From the NCBI GenBank assembly GCA_964520045.1, contig CAZFMJ010000073.1:1-13875 (forward strand): a stretch of 13,875 nt of DNA, read 5' to 3'. The position numbers were made by a program, and so were the translations under genes. A model generated the notes under the pieces. That model did no database searches. It saw only the letters and a list, made by a program, of their open reading frames with translations, and was not told where the DNA came from. Shown here piece after piece: positions 5,794 to 12,066 of the stretch. The stretch's first letter is position 1. Every line of letters begins with the position of its first letter. This DNA is from CAZFMJ01 sp964520045. GTDB lineage: Bacteria; Elusimicrobiota; Elusimicrobia; Elusimicrobiales; CAZFMJ01.

Positions 5794-7413
5794 TGTTGTT
5801 GCAATTCTATGAGGTTTGCCGAATTCAGCAAAGATTGCGGCTATTTCATCATAATCAAGTTCATCTTTTGCTATAAGTTCCTTGACAAAACGCTCCACTA
5901 TCTTCCATTCGGAACGCAGTATGCGCTCAACATCATCGGTCTGCTCCTTCAAAATCTCCTCGGACTCGGTATTGAGCCGGCTGTTAAGACTGTCCGACCT
6001 TTCCTCTTTAGGCATGGAACTGTAATCCCCCACAAAACCGCTTTTTCCCATGCCCAACCGCCACACCATCTCATGCGCGAGATTCATGGCCGTCTTAAAA
6101 TCAGAGCGCACGCCGTCCGTTGTGGTATTGTAGCGGATTTTTTCCGCCATATACCCTCCCAGAGACACCCTTATATGCGCAAGCAGGGTATTGCGGTCGG
6201 AAGAATAAAGCTCTTCCATGGGGATTGAATGCACGACCCCGAGCGTTCCGCCCCTTTGGATAATCGAAACCTTAAATACGTCGCTGGTCGGATGCGAAAG
6301 ATAGAGAGCCACAAGATGTCCGGCCTCATGATACGCGGTCATCTCTTTTTCCTTGTCGGTCATGTTCAGCCTGTGCGCAACCCCAAGCTCTATGCGCTCT
6401 ATGGCATCGCTGATTTCCTTGTAAGAGATCGTGTCTTTTTTATTTCTTGCGGTTATAAGAGCGGCTTCTTTTATGATATTTTCTATCTCCGCGGGAGTCT
6501 TGTATACGGCCTTTCTGGCCAGCCTGCCCACGTCTATCTGCAGATTATATTTCACTTTTCCCAAATAATACTCAAAAAGCTTCTGCCTTTCTTCAAGATT
6601 CGGCCTGCCGATATATATTTTCCGGTCAAAGCGGCCCGGCCTGAGCAAAGCGGGGTCAAGAATATCCTCTCCGGCATTTGTAGCTCCAAGAACGACCACA
6701 TCCGTATCCGAATCGGAAAGTCCGTCCATTTCCACCAAAAGCTGATTCTGAGTGCTGTTGGTCTCAGACCCGCCGCCGAAGGCATCATGAAGGATGCGCT
6801 GTCTGCCCACGACCTCAAGTTCGTCTATAAAAATTATGCAGGCGCCATAGGCCTTGGCGTACTGCCTGGCCTGCCGAAAAAGCTTCCGCACCCGCGAAGC
6901 CCCCACTCCCACAAAAATTTCGACGAATTCAGAGCCCGCCACGGAAATAAAGGGAATCCCGGCCTCCGTAGCGATTGCTTTGGCAAGCATGGTCTTTCCG
7001 CATCCCGGCGGCCCCGCCAAAAGGACCCCTCTTAAAATTTTACCGCCTATAGATTTAAGCCGCGTCCTGTCTTTTATAAGCTGAACTACTTCCCACGCTT
7101 CCCGTTTTGCCTCCGACAATCCGATAACATCCGCAAAACGGACATTCACGCTGTCCGATTTTATTTTGGCTTTTTTAAAACGCGCGAAACCTCCTCCGTA
7201 CTGCAAAAGATAAAGAAATCCCACAAAAACAAGGGTCTGAAGTATGCCCCACGGCATCGATGCGATGTTGATTCCGATAATGTATTTACGGGTATTTTCT
7301 TCCATGCCGGCGAGAAACCAGACAGGAAGTATTATTGAGACGATTATAAGCAAACCTATTACAAAAAGAAGCCAATGCCTGCCGAGAAAAAGTTTTAATT
7401 TAGACAAAAACAT
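5722..7413 (-). CDS. ftsH: FtsH-like membrane AAA+ zinc metalloprotease (M41)
   Basis: This 563-residue protein degrades membrane and cytosolic proteins by ATP-driven unfolding, if it acts like FtsH. Two helices (about 16-36 and 56-72) enclose a loop of only about 20 residues. The AAA domain has Walker A GPPGCGKT (134-141), pore motif Phe-Val-Gly-Val-Gly (about 167-171), Walker B Ile-Ile-Phe-Ile-Asp-Glu (193-198) and the arginine-finger region Arg-Pro-Gly-Arg-Phe-Asp-Arg (258-264). The peptidase has HEAGH (362-366) and the third zinc ligand Asp438 in Ser-Asp-Phe-Lys. All catalytic residues are present. E. coli FtsH has a periplasmic region of about 70 residues; here it is minimal. The last 23 residues (541-563) come from repeat DNA. 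The start at 7413 has GAGG 9 nt upstream; the frame also has an ATG at 7434 with no such site. Confidence 0.92.
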   Translation of the reverse strand: MFLSKLKLFLGRHWLLFVIGLLIIVSIILPVWFLAGMEENTRKYIIGINIASMPWGILQTLVFVGFLYLLQYGGGFARFKKAKIKSDSVNVRFADVIGLSEAKREAWEVVQLIKDRTRLKSIGGKILRGVLLAGPPGCGKTMLAKAIATEAGIPFISVAGSEFVEIFVGVGASRVRKLFRQARQYAKAYGACIIFIDELEVVGRQRILHDAFGGGSETNSTQNQLLVEMDGLSDSDTDVVVLGATNAGEDILDPALLRPGRFDRKIYIGRPNLEERQKLFEYYLGKVKYNLQIDVGRLARKAVYKTPAEIENIIKEAALITARNKKDTISYKEISDAIERIELGVAHRLNMTDKEKEMTAYHEAGHLVALYLSHPTSDVFKVSIIQRGGTLGVVHSIPMEELYSSDRNTLLAHIRVSLGGYMAEKIRYNTTTDGVRSDFKTAMNLAHEMVWRLGMGKSGFVGDYSSMPKEERSDSLNSRLNTESEEILKEQTDDVERILRSEWKIVERFVKELIAKDELDYDEIAAIFAEFGKPHRIATTAKEAGEATEATEATEAKKLNSKS

Positions 7414-7422
7414 ATATAAAAA

Positions 7423-7426
7423 CCTC
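7423..7426 (-). promoter_or_regulatory. Ribosome binding site GAGG for the FtsH-like gene
   Basis: GAGG on the minus strand lies 9 nt before the ATG at 7413; no comparable site precedes the ATG at 7434. Confidence 0.5.
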
Positions 7427-7450
7427 ACAACCATTCAACAATTAAAACAT

Positions 7451-7708
7451 AGAACGCTGATAACGCTGCCCCAAACTATCCTCATATGCAGTGAGTTTGG
7501 GACTGTCCCATTCTCAAGACTTTTTAAGGAAAGAATGGGGCTGATTTTTATGATTCAAGATGATTTTTTGGTTTGAAAATTTTTTCCAGAAAACCACGAC
7601 TAAAAACATTATACATTTTGCAAAAAACGTCAATAATTTTTTTCCCACAATTTCCAGCTATTTATAAATATCAGCGTTAATCATATTCATCCGCGTCATC
7701 TGCGTTCT
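7451..7708. repeat. MITE-like element, second full copy, 258 bp
   Basis: The ends AGAACGCTGATAAC (7451-7464) and GTCATCTGCGTTCT (7695-7708) are inverted repeats, 12 of 14 matching. The double hairpin is at 7470-7501 and 7507-7539, in the same family as 3241-3310 and 4366-4437. Sequence on both sides of the hairpins also matches the element at 4257-4456, but the segment of about 7575-7665 is different and carries a promoter-like motif. The gap 7414-7764 contains no gene. Confidence 0.65.
7608..7636 (-). promoter_or_regulatory. Possible promoter of the FtsH-like gene inside the MITE-like element
   Basis: A consensus -10 TATAAT (7608-7613) preceded by TG. The -35 is uncertain: TTATTG at 17-nt spacing (7631-7636), or TTGACG at only 14 nt (7628-7633). 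Transcripts would carry the double hairpin of the element in a leader of about 190 nt before the start at 7413. Confidence 0.4.
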
Positions 7709-7764
7709 ACATATTGTCGCTGTTGTCGTTACTAATCAGAATAGCATAATTAATACCAGCGGTG

Positions 7765-8331
7765 TCACTGCAGGCCCGGCAGTTCAAACTGTATGGGCCG
7801 GTCCCGGTTGGGAACATATTTTATCACTTCAAGGGTGCCGCCGGACGTGCATATATATTTATATCCCACTTCGCATGCATTGCCATAAGGCTTTGAGCAC
7901 ACTTTGTCGATAGGATACAAACACAGAATTTTAACTCCGGCGGGGTCGGTGCGCACTGTAAGCGTAACCACATTCCACACCTGCGTGCGCTGAATATCCA
8001 ATGAAGCCGTGTTAAGTTTGAGAAATGTTTGCACAGGCGGAGTTCCGAACCCCAGATAATCCCTGACATTATCAAGTATTTTAGATTTAAGATATGACTC
8101 GTCGGTGTCTGTATATTTGATATTGCGATGCGATTCAAGCTGCCACTTCCGCGCGGCATAATACGACGCTATCTCCATTTTCTGCACAAGCACAAGCAGG
8201 GCGAATATTTTTGCGGTAATGAACACTATTATCAAAAAAATCGGAAAAAGCAAAACCACTTCAGTCGTGGCCTGCCCCCGTTTAGAGCCCAAAAACCCGC
8301 GCCGAATTTTTGAAAAACAAAAGCTATTCAT
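7765..8331 (-). CDS. TadE-like pseudopilin
   Basis: A 188-residue exported protein. Residues 1-19 are a basic leader ending in Lys-Arg-Gly, followed by Gln-Ala-Thr-Thr-Glu and a hydrophobic helix (about 24-46). This is a class III prepilin signal: cut after Gly19, Glu at +5. The rest contains Tyr-Tyr-Ala-Ala-Arg as in TadE proteins, and four cysteines in the C-terminal half (C-L-Y-P-I-D-K-V-C and a further pair) that probably form disulfides outside the cytoplasm. TadE proteins are minor pseudopilins of Flp/Tad systems. It is the last gene of a cluster with an Flp-type pilin and a TadG-like protein. The upstream site AGAGA is weak. No terminator is evident downstream. Confidence 0.8.
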   Translation of the reverse strand: MNSFCFSKIRRGFLGSKRGQATTEVVLLFPIFLIIVFITAKIFALLVLVQKMEIASYYAARKWQLESHRNIKYTDTDESYLKSKILDNVRDYLGFGTPPVQTFLKLNTASLDIQRTQVWNVVTLTVRTDPAGVKILCLYPIDKVCSKPYGNACEVGYKYICTSGGTLEVIKYVPNRDRPIQFELPGLQ

Positions 8332-8371
8332 ATCTTTTTTCTCTGTCCACCGACTTCAGCCCTCAGCCTTT

Positions 8372-8414
8372 CCGCCACTACAACATTGGCGGACCCGCCG
8401 TGTGGTTTGGCGGG
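8372..8414. repeat. Paired REP-like hairpins between tadG-like and tadE-like genes
   Basis: Two adjoining hairpins: CCGCCA (8372-8377) with TGGCGG (8387-8392), and CCCGCC (8394-8399) with GGCGGG (8409-8414). They sit in the 99-nt gap inside the pilus cluster, where they could affect mRNA stability or downstream expression. Confidence 0.6.
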
Positions 8415-8430
8415 CAGCCTATCCCCCTTG

Positions 8431-9519
8431 CTACGGGTAAAGCCTGGTCTGGTATTTGGGCGTCGGATTAGGCCATACGCAGTTATTATTATCGCTCCTT
8501 AATAGGGGACACTGCGACGCCACCATCGCATGCACGCACAGTTTGCCCGGAGTTTCCCTGCAGGCGAAAAGTTTATTAACATCAACGTTAAAATAATTTT
8601 TAGGAGCTTCCCATCCCTGATAAGCATGAAAACCGTTTCCCACATTGCTAAGTTCGGACTCAGCCACGGCCGCCAGCTGGAAAAGACCGCTGCCAGGCAT
8701 TTGAAGCGGAGGATTTGTGCGTCCCAGATAATAGGGCGGAAGCCCGCTTTTTGGAACTTTGGCCCAAAATTCTATCTGCGAAAGATACCGCAGTACAGCA
8801 TGAATTCTATTGTTCGATTTCTTAAAACCATCGCGGAGGCCGTCTTCCGCGCATACGGCGGGATTTTCCCTGCATTCGCCGGTATTAAGATAATAAGATT
8901 TTCGGAAGAAATTAAAACGCTCGGTAAGCGCTTCAAAAACTTTTTTCTGAGACTCTTCAACGGTGCCCAGCAAAGTGTACACCTGCGCGTAAAATTTATA
9001 TATGCTCACGGCCTGCTCCCAGAAAATATAAACTTTTATGCCCTGGTCTTCCGTTATCAGCGCGAGCTTATCCAATTCAGCGCTGCAATCAGGGGGGTTG
9101 TGATTCAGGCATCCTCTCGCCGAATGGAATTTTATGTCCCATTTGCGCTCCCCATCGAGCGAATCCCCGTCTCCTTCATATCTGGGAAATGCTCCGGCCT
9201 CATAAACCATATCGTACGGACATATTTTGCCGTGTTCGTCCGTATACATAAGCTCATCATTCGGCGGGCATTCCCATGCTTCCTTGAAAATCCTGTACGG
9301 AAAAGAGCCGTTGACATACGCAGTGCGGTTTAGAAAATCGGAATAATTCGTCATTTCCACAAACGCCGCCGAATCTATGGCGAATTGATGCCGTATTTTT
9401 TCACGCGAAAGTTTTGCCGTTTCAAAAATAAGATACACAAAAAGCAAAAGCGACGGAATGACAAAAACCGAAGGAATAACGATCTGCCCCCTGATATTGC
9501 TCCAAATATTATTTTTCAT
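8431..9519 (-). CDS. TadG/TadE-like pilus-assembly protein, cysteine-rich
   Basis: A 362-residue protein with an Arg-Gly-Gln N-terminus followed by a hydrophobic helix (about 13-33) and an Ile-Asp-Ser-Ala-Ala-Phe stretch, as in the N-terminal region of Tad TadE/G-like proteins. If cut after Gly11, position +5 is Pro rather than Glu, so processing by prepilin peptidase is uncertain. There is no von Willebrand A domain, unlike classical TadG. The exported part has five close Cys pairs, with 15, 7, 6, 7 and 9 residues between partners, suggesting a disulfide-stabilised fold. It begins 15 nt after the stop of the Flp-type pilin gene with no clear Shine-Dalgarno, so translation may be coupled. It probably acts at the outer face of the inner membrane or in a pilus (inference). 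Confidence 0.72.
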   Translation of the reverse strand: MKNNIWSNIRGQIVIPSVFVIPSLLLFVYLIFETAKLSREKIRHQFAIDSAAFVEMTNYSDFLNRTAYVNGSFPYRIFKEAWECPPNDELMYTDEHGKICPYDMVYEAGAFPRYEGDGDSLDGERKWDIKFHSARGCLNHNPPDCSAELDKLALITEDQGIKVYIFWEQAVSIYKFYAQVYTLLGTVEESQKKVFEALTERFNFFRKSYYLNTGECRENPAVCAEDGLRDGFKKSNNRIHAVLRYLSQIEFWAKVPKSGLPPYYLGRTNPPLQMPGSGLFQLAAVAESELSNVGNGFHAYQGWEAPKNYFNVDVNKLFACRETPGKLCVHAMVASQCPLLRSDNNNCVWPNPTPKYQTRLYP

Positions 9520-9534
9520 GATAATTAAACAGGC

Positions 9535-9801
9535 CTATTCCACCTTTAATCCCTGTCCTATTATAAGCCCGACAAGCGTAAAAAAACCGCCCAGAATACG
9601 CCTATGAAACAGCACCCCGAAAATTATTACAAGCGCGGCGACAACCGCCATCATGAGCATATATTCGATCAATGTTTGCCCTCGCTTTCCTGCCGATTTA
9701 GGAAATAATACCGCGGCTCTCTGCCTTAAGCATGAAAAGACGTCTCCATAATAGACAGCCGTAAAATAAAAATCCGCCAGATTAAAAAATAGTCTAAGCA
9801 T
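9535..9801 (-). CDS. flp: Flp-type (type IVb) pilin
   Basis: An 88-residue protein. Gly41 precedes Gln-Thr-Leu-Ile-Glu-Tyr, so cleavage by a prepilin peptidase would leave a 47-residue mature pilin with the Glu(+5)-Tyr(+6) pair typical of Flp, then a hydrophobic helix (about 47-64) and a Gly-rich end. The 41-residue leader is long and unusual, with aromatic residues and a Cys. No later ATG exists before the cleavage site, and the ATG at 9801 has AGGGA 7 nt upstream (9809-9813), so the long leader looks real. First gene of the pilus cluster. No TadA, TadV, TadB/C or RcpA gene is in the window. Confidence 0.78.
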   Translation of the reverse strand: MLRLFFNLADFYFTAVYYGDVFSCLRQRAAVLFPKSAGKRGQTLIEYMLMMAVVAALVIIFGVLFHRRILGGFFTLVGLIIGQGLKVE

Positions 9802-9923
9802 ATTAAATTCCCTGACGTTACTTCCGCCTGCCCCCCCGCAGCTTCTTGTCCTTCCGAAGCCCTAGCCTGAAAAATGCAGTTGGCGAACAACTGCCGTCGT
9901 ATGAACGCCAACTTTTTTATTCA

Positions 9924-9972
9924 CCCCCCTCCTTCATCCTCCCCCCCCGAGGGGGAGGATGAAGGAGGGGGG
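9924..9972. repeat. Perfect 22-bp C-rich stem-loop in the flp leader
   Basis: Left arm 9924-9945 pairs perfectly with 9951-9972 around a 5-nt loop (CCCGA). The arms are almost pure pyrimidine and purine. Around it are further pairing options: CAGTTG (9877-9882) can pair with CAACTG at 9888-9893 or with CAACTG at 9975-9980, the latter as part of a 17-nt inverted repeat with three mismatches (9866-9882 and 9975-9991). The gap 9802-10229 holds this, a nonamer array, a promoter candidate and a terminator; no gene. Confidence 0.75.
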
Positions 9973-10009
9973 GGCAACTGAAACTTTCAGGTTAGCGAAG
10001 GAGGATTGC

Positions 10010-10045
10010 CTCTTTTGCTTCCATTGCTTCTCTTGCTTCTTTTGC
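10010..10045. repeat. Nonamer tandem array, four units
   Basis: Four 9-bp units, CTCTTTTGC, TTCCATTGC, TTCTCTTGC and TTCTTTTGC, in the same orientation as the array at 5740-5793. It lies between the promoter candidate and the flp gene. Confidence 0.7.
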
Positions 10046-10057
10046 TGCCGTTATGCC

Positions 10058-10094
10058 GTTATAATGTTATAACAGACAGAAGTTTCAATTTCAA
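10058..10094 (-). promoter_or_regulatory. Putative promoter of the flp cluster with operator-like palindrome
   Basis: On the minus strand TTGAAA (10089-10094), a 17-nt spacer and TATAAC (10066-10071). A perfect inverted repeat, GTTATAA-TG-TTATAAC (10058-10073), covers the -10 and could bind a regulator. It lies directly after the terminator of the signalling operon and faces the flp gene, about 260 nt away. Confidence 0.42.
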
Positions 10095-10121
10095 GTCCTA
10101 ATTGAGAGTAGCGCCCCCCCC

Positions 10122-10166
10122 AAAAAAAAGCGGAAGGCAAAAACAGTATGCTGTTTTTGCCTTCCG
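10122..10166 (-). terminator. Rho-independent terminator of the signalling operon
   Basis: A perfect 16-bp stem (10131-10146 with 10151-10166), TATG loop on the plus strand, followed on the minus strand by C and eight T (10129-10122). It begins 63 nt after the response-regulator stop codon. Confidence 0.92.
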
Positions 10167-10229
10167 TTATTATTATCAACTGCCTGTTTTAAAGGTGCTA
10201 ACAGTCTTCAGCCTAAACAACCTGCATAG

Positions 10230-10892
10230 TTATTCTTCGGCTGAAATAAGCCCCTGCTCAATCGCTTTAACAACGGCTTCGGTCCTATTGGAAACTCCCA
10301 GTTTCTGAAAAACGCTGTTAAGATGATTTTTTATAGTCTTAACGCTGCAGCTGAGTTCACTGGCTATTTCTTTATTGCTCTTGCCTTTGCCAAGGAGAGC
10401 CAGAACCCTTATTTCGGTTCTGGTCAAAGCCATGGGCGAACTGTCCTGCATTCCCATCTGCCTTAATCCCTGAAGCAGTTTTCCCATTATCGGCTGGGGA
10501 ATCATTACGCCTTCATGAGTAAAAGTTTTGAGCGCATTCACGAGCTCGCAAGCCGGAAGCATCTTTGACAAATAGCCGTTTGCGCCGGCCTGTATCGCTT
10601 CCGTGATATGAGCCTCATCTTCAAAACTAGACAGCATAATGACATTTGTGTCAGGGCATTCCTTCCTTATTATTTTTGTGGCCGCGATCCCGTCCATTTC
10701 GGGAAGTTTGATATCCATAAGTATGACATTGGGCTTGAGTTTTTTAGCCAGCCGCACCGCTTCTGGTCCGTTAGCCGCCTCTCCTACCACATCAATCCCC
10801 TTCTCGTCTTCCAGCAAATCCTTTATGCCCTCCCTGAACAGCGTCTGATCATCCGCTATAAGCACGGTTACTATTTTTTTTTCTTTTGCCAT
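10230..10892 (-). CDS. NarL/FixJ-family response regulator
   Basis: A 220-residue two-domain regulator. The receiver domain (about 8-122) has the acidic pair Asp14-Asp15, phosphoacceptor Asp60 in Leu-Met-Asp-Ile-Lys-Leu-Pro, Ser88/Ser89 and Lys110. A LuxR-type helix-turn-helix (about 155-215) has Leu-Thr-Arg-Thr-Glu, Ser-Asn-Lys-Glu-Ile-Ala and Val-Lys-Thr-Ile-Lys-Asn-His-Leu. Length and layout are normal for the family. AAGGAG (10901-10906) lies 8 nt before the start and directly follows the stop of the hybrid kinase gene. It is the only DNA-binding output in the operon, so it is probably the effector of one or both kinases. Its targets are unknown; the flp promoter candidate with its palindrome is adjacent. 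Confidence 0.92.
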   Translation of the reverse strand: MAKEKKIVTVLIADDQTLFREGIKDLLEDEKGIDVVGEAANGPEAVRLAKKLKPNVILMDIKLPEMDGIAATKIIRKECPDTNVIMLSSFEDEAHITEAIQAGANGYLSKMLPACELVNALKTFTHEGVMIPQPIMGKLLQGLRQMGMQDSSPMALTRTEIRVLALLGKGKSNKEIASELSCSVKTIKNHLNSVFQKLGVSNRTEAVVKAIEQGLISAEE

Positions 10893-10908
10893 TGTATAAT
10901 CTCCTTTT

Positions 10909-12060
10909 TCAAGCGCTGCCTTCTTCCTGCTTCTTTGCTTCCTGCTCCGCAGAGGGAAGCGTAAACTTAAAAACCGCCCCCTTGCCCTTGCCCTCGCTTT
11001 CCACCCATATCCTTCCCATATGGCTGTGAACTATTTCCTTGGAAATGGAAAGACCCAGCCCCAGTCTGCCGCGGGGGGACTGGCTTCCCTCCGACTGATA
11101 AAAACTGTGAAACAATTTGGGAACCTCCTGCGGCTCAATGCCTTCCCCCGTGTCTTTAACCGCAACGCATATTTCACTGCTGCCTGATTTTTTTGCGGAA
11201 ACCGTTATATGTCCGCCCCTGCTGGTATGCCTTATGGCATTTTCAAGAAGATTGAGTATAACCTGCCCGATCCTGCGGTTATCGCAGGATGCCATGCCCA
11301 GCAAAGGCTCTATTTCAACCGTTACGTCTATACTTTTCTGCAAGGCCCGCGTTTTGGGACCCGTTATTATATCGTCTATCATTTTGCTAATTTCGACATA
11401 ATTTTTTTCAAGCCTGAACTTGCCTTGTTCTATGGAAGCCCAATCCACAAGATCGTTTATAAGCCTGGCGATCTGCCCGATTCCCGTAGTTATATAAAGG
11501 ATTTTCTTATTCTGCTCGGCATCGGGATTTATGGAGCCGCAAAGCATCTCGAAACTGACCTGCAAAGTCATAAGAGAATTTGAAAGATCATGGGACGCCA
11601 TGGAAAGAAACTTGGACTTCATGTTATTAAGATGCTGAAGCTGCTCGTTATTATGCTTCAACATGTCGATAAGCCGCTTGTTTTCCTGTTCCAGATAGAG
11701 CTTTTCAAGAGCTTTGCGTATGGCGCGCCTTAAATAATTGAAATCAACCGGTTTTATCAGAAAATCATAAACAGATTCCTGTATGGCTTTCACCGCCGTA
11801 TCCAGCGAGGCATGGGCGGTCATCATAAGTATCTGGCTGTCCGTATTGACTTTCCTGATATCCTTTATTACCTCTATTCCTGTTTTGTCGGCGAGATTAA
11901 AATCCATGAGTATAATATGAAAAAAATCCGTGACGACCAGCTTCATGGCCTGCTGGCCGCTTTCCGCGTCAAAAACCTTGTAGCCTTCCATTTCAAGAAG
12001 GTCGCGCAAAGTCTCGCGCAAATGCGCGTCGTCGTCAACTACCAATATTTTAGGTCCCAT
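10909..12060 (-). CDS. Receiver-histidine kinase hybrid, soluble
   Basis: A 383-residue protein with no membrane helix. An N-terminal receiver domain (about 4-118) has Asp9-Asp10-Asp11, phosphoacceptor Asp53 and Lys103. A coiled coil (about 118-148) leads to a HisKA domain with Ser-His157-Asp-Leu-Ser-Asn-Ser-Leu, which has Ser where most kinases have Pro after the Asn. The HATPase domain has Asn270/Asn274, Asp303-Thr-Gly-Glu-Gly and Gly-Arg-Leu-Gly-Leu-Gly-Leu (331-337). The tail is Lys/Glu-rich. Such proteins take phosphate on the receiver to control their own kinase. It starts 6 nt after the upstream kinase stop without a clear Shine-Dalgarno and ends 16 nt before the response regulator, consistent with one operon. 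Confidence 0.9.
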   Translation of the reverse strand: MGPKILVVDDDAHLRETLRDLLEMEGYKVFDAESGQQAMKLVVTDFFHIILMDFNLADKTGIEVIKDIRKVNTDSQILMMTAHASLDTAVKAIQESVYDFLIKPVDFNYLRRAIRKALEKLYLEQENKRLIDMLKHNNEQLQHLNNMKSKFLSMASHDLSNSLMTLQVSFEMLCGSINPDAEQNKKILYITTGIGQIARLINDLVDWASIEQGKFRLEKNYVEISKMIDDIITGPKTRALQKSIDVTVEIEPLLGMASCDNRRIGQVILNLLENAIRHTSRGGHITVSAKKSGSSEICVAVKDTGEGIEPQEVPKLFHSFYQSEGSQSPRGRLGLGLSISKEIVHSHMGRIWVESEGKGKGAVFKFTLPSAEQEAKKQEEGSA

Positions 12061-12066
12061 AGGTTT

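Noticed and set aside
5481..5876. Plus-strand open frame with a long leucine run
   Set aside because: It is the antisense reading of the nonamer array in the FtsH-like gene and of its neighbour; the leucines come from repeated CTT/TTG-type triplets.
6229..7035. Plus-strand 268-codon open frame opposite the AAA domain
   Set aside because: It is a shadow of a highly conserved minus-strand gene, with no recognisable domain and no reason to be coding.
8431..9519. Classical TadG with von Willebrand A domain
   Set aside because: No metal-binding Asp-x-Ser-x-Ser motif is visible; only the N-terminal helix region fits TadE/G-like proteins.
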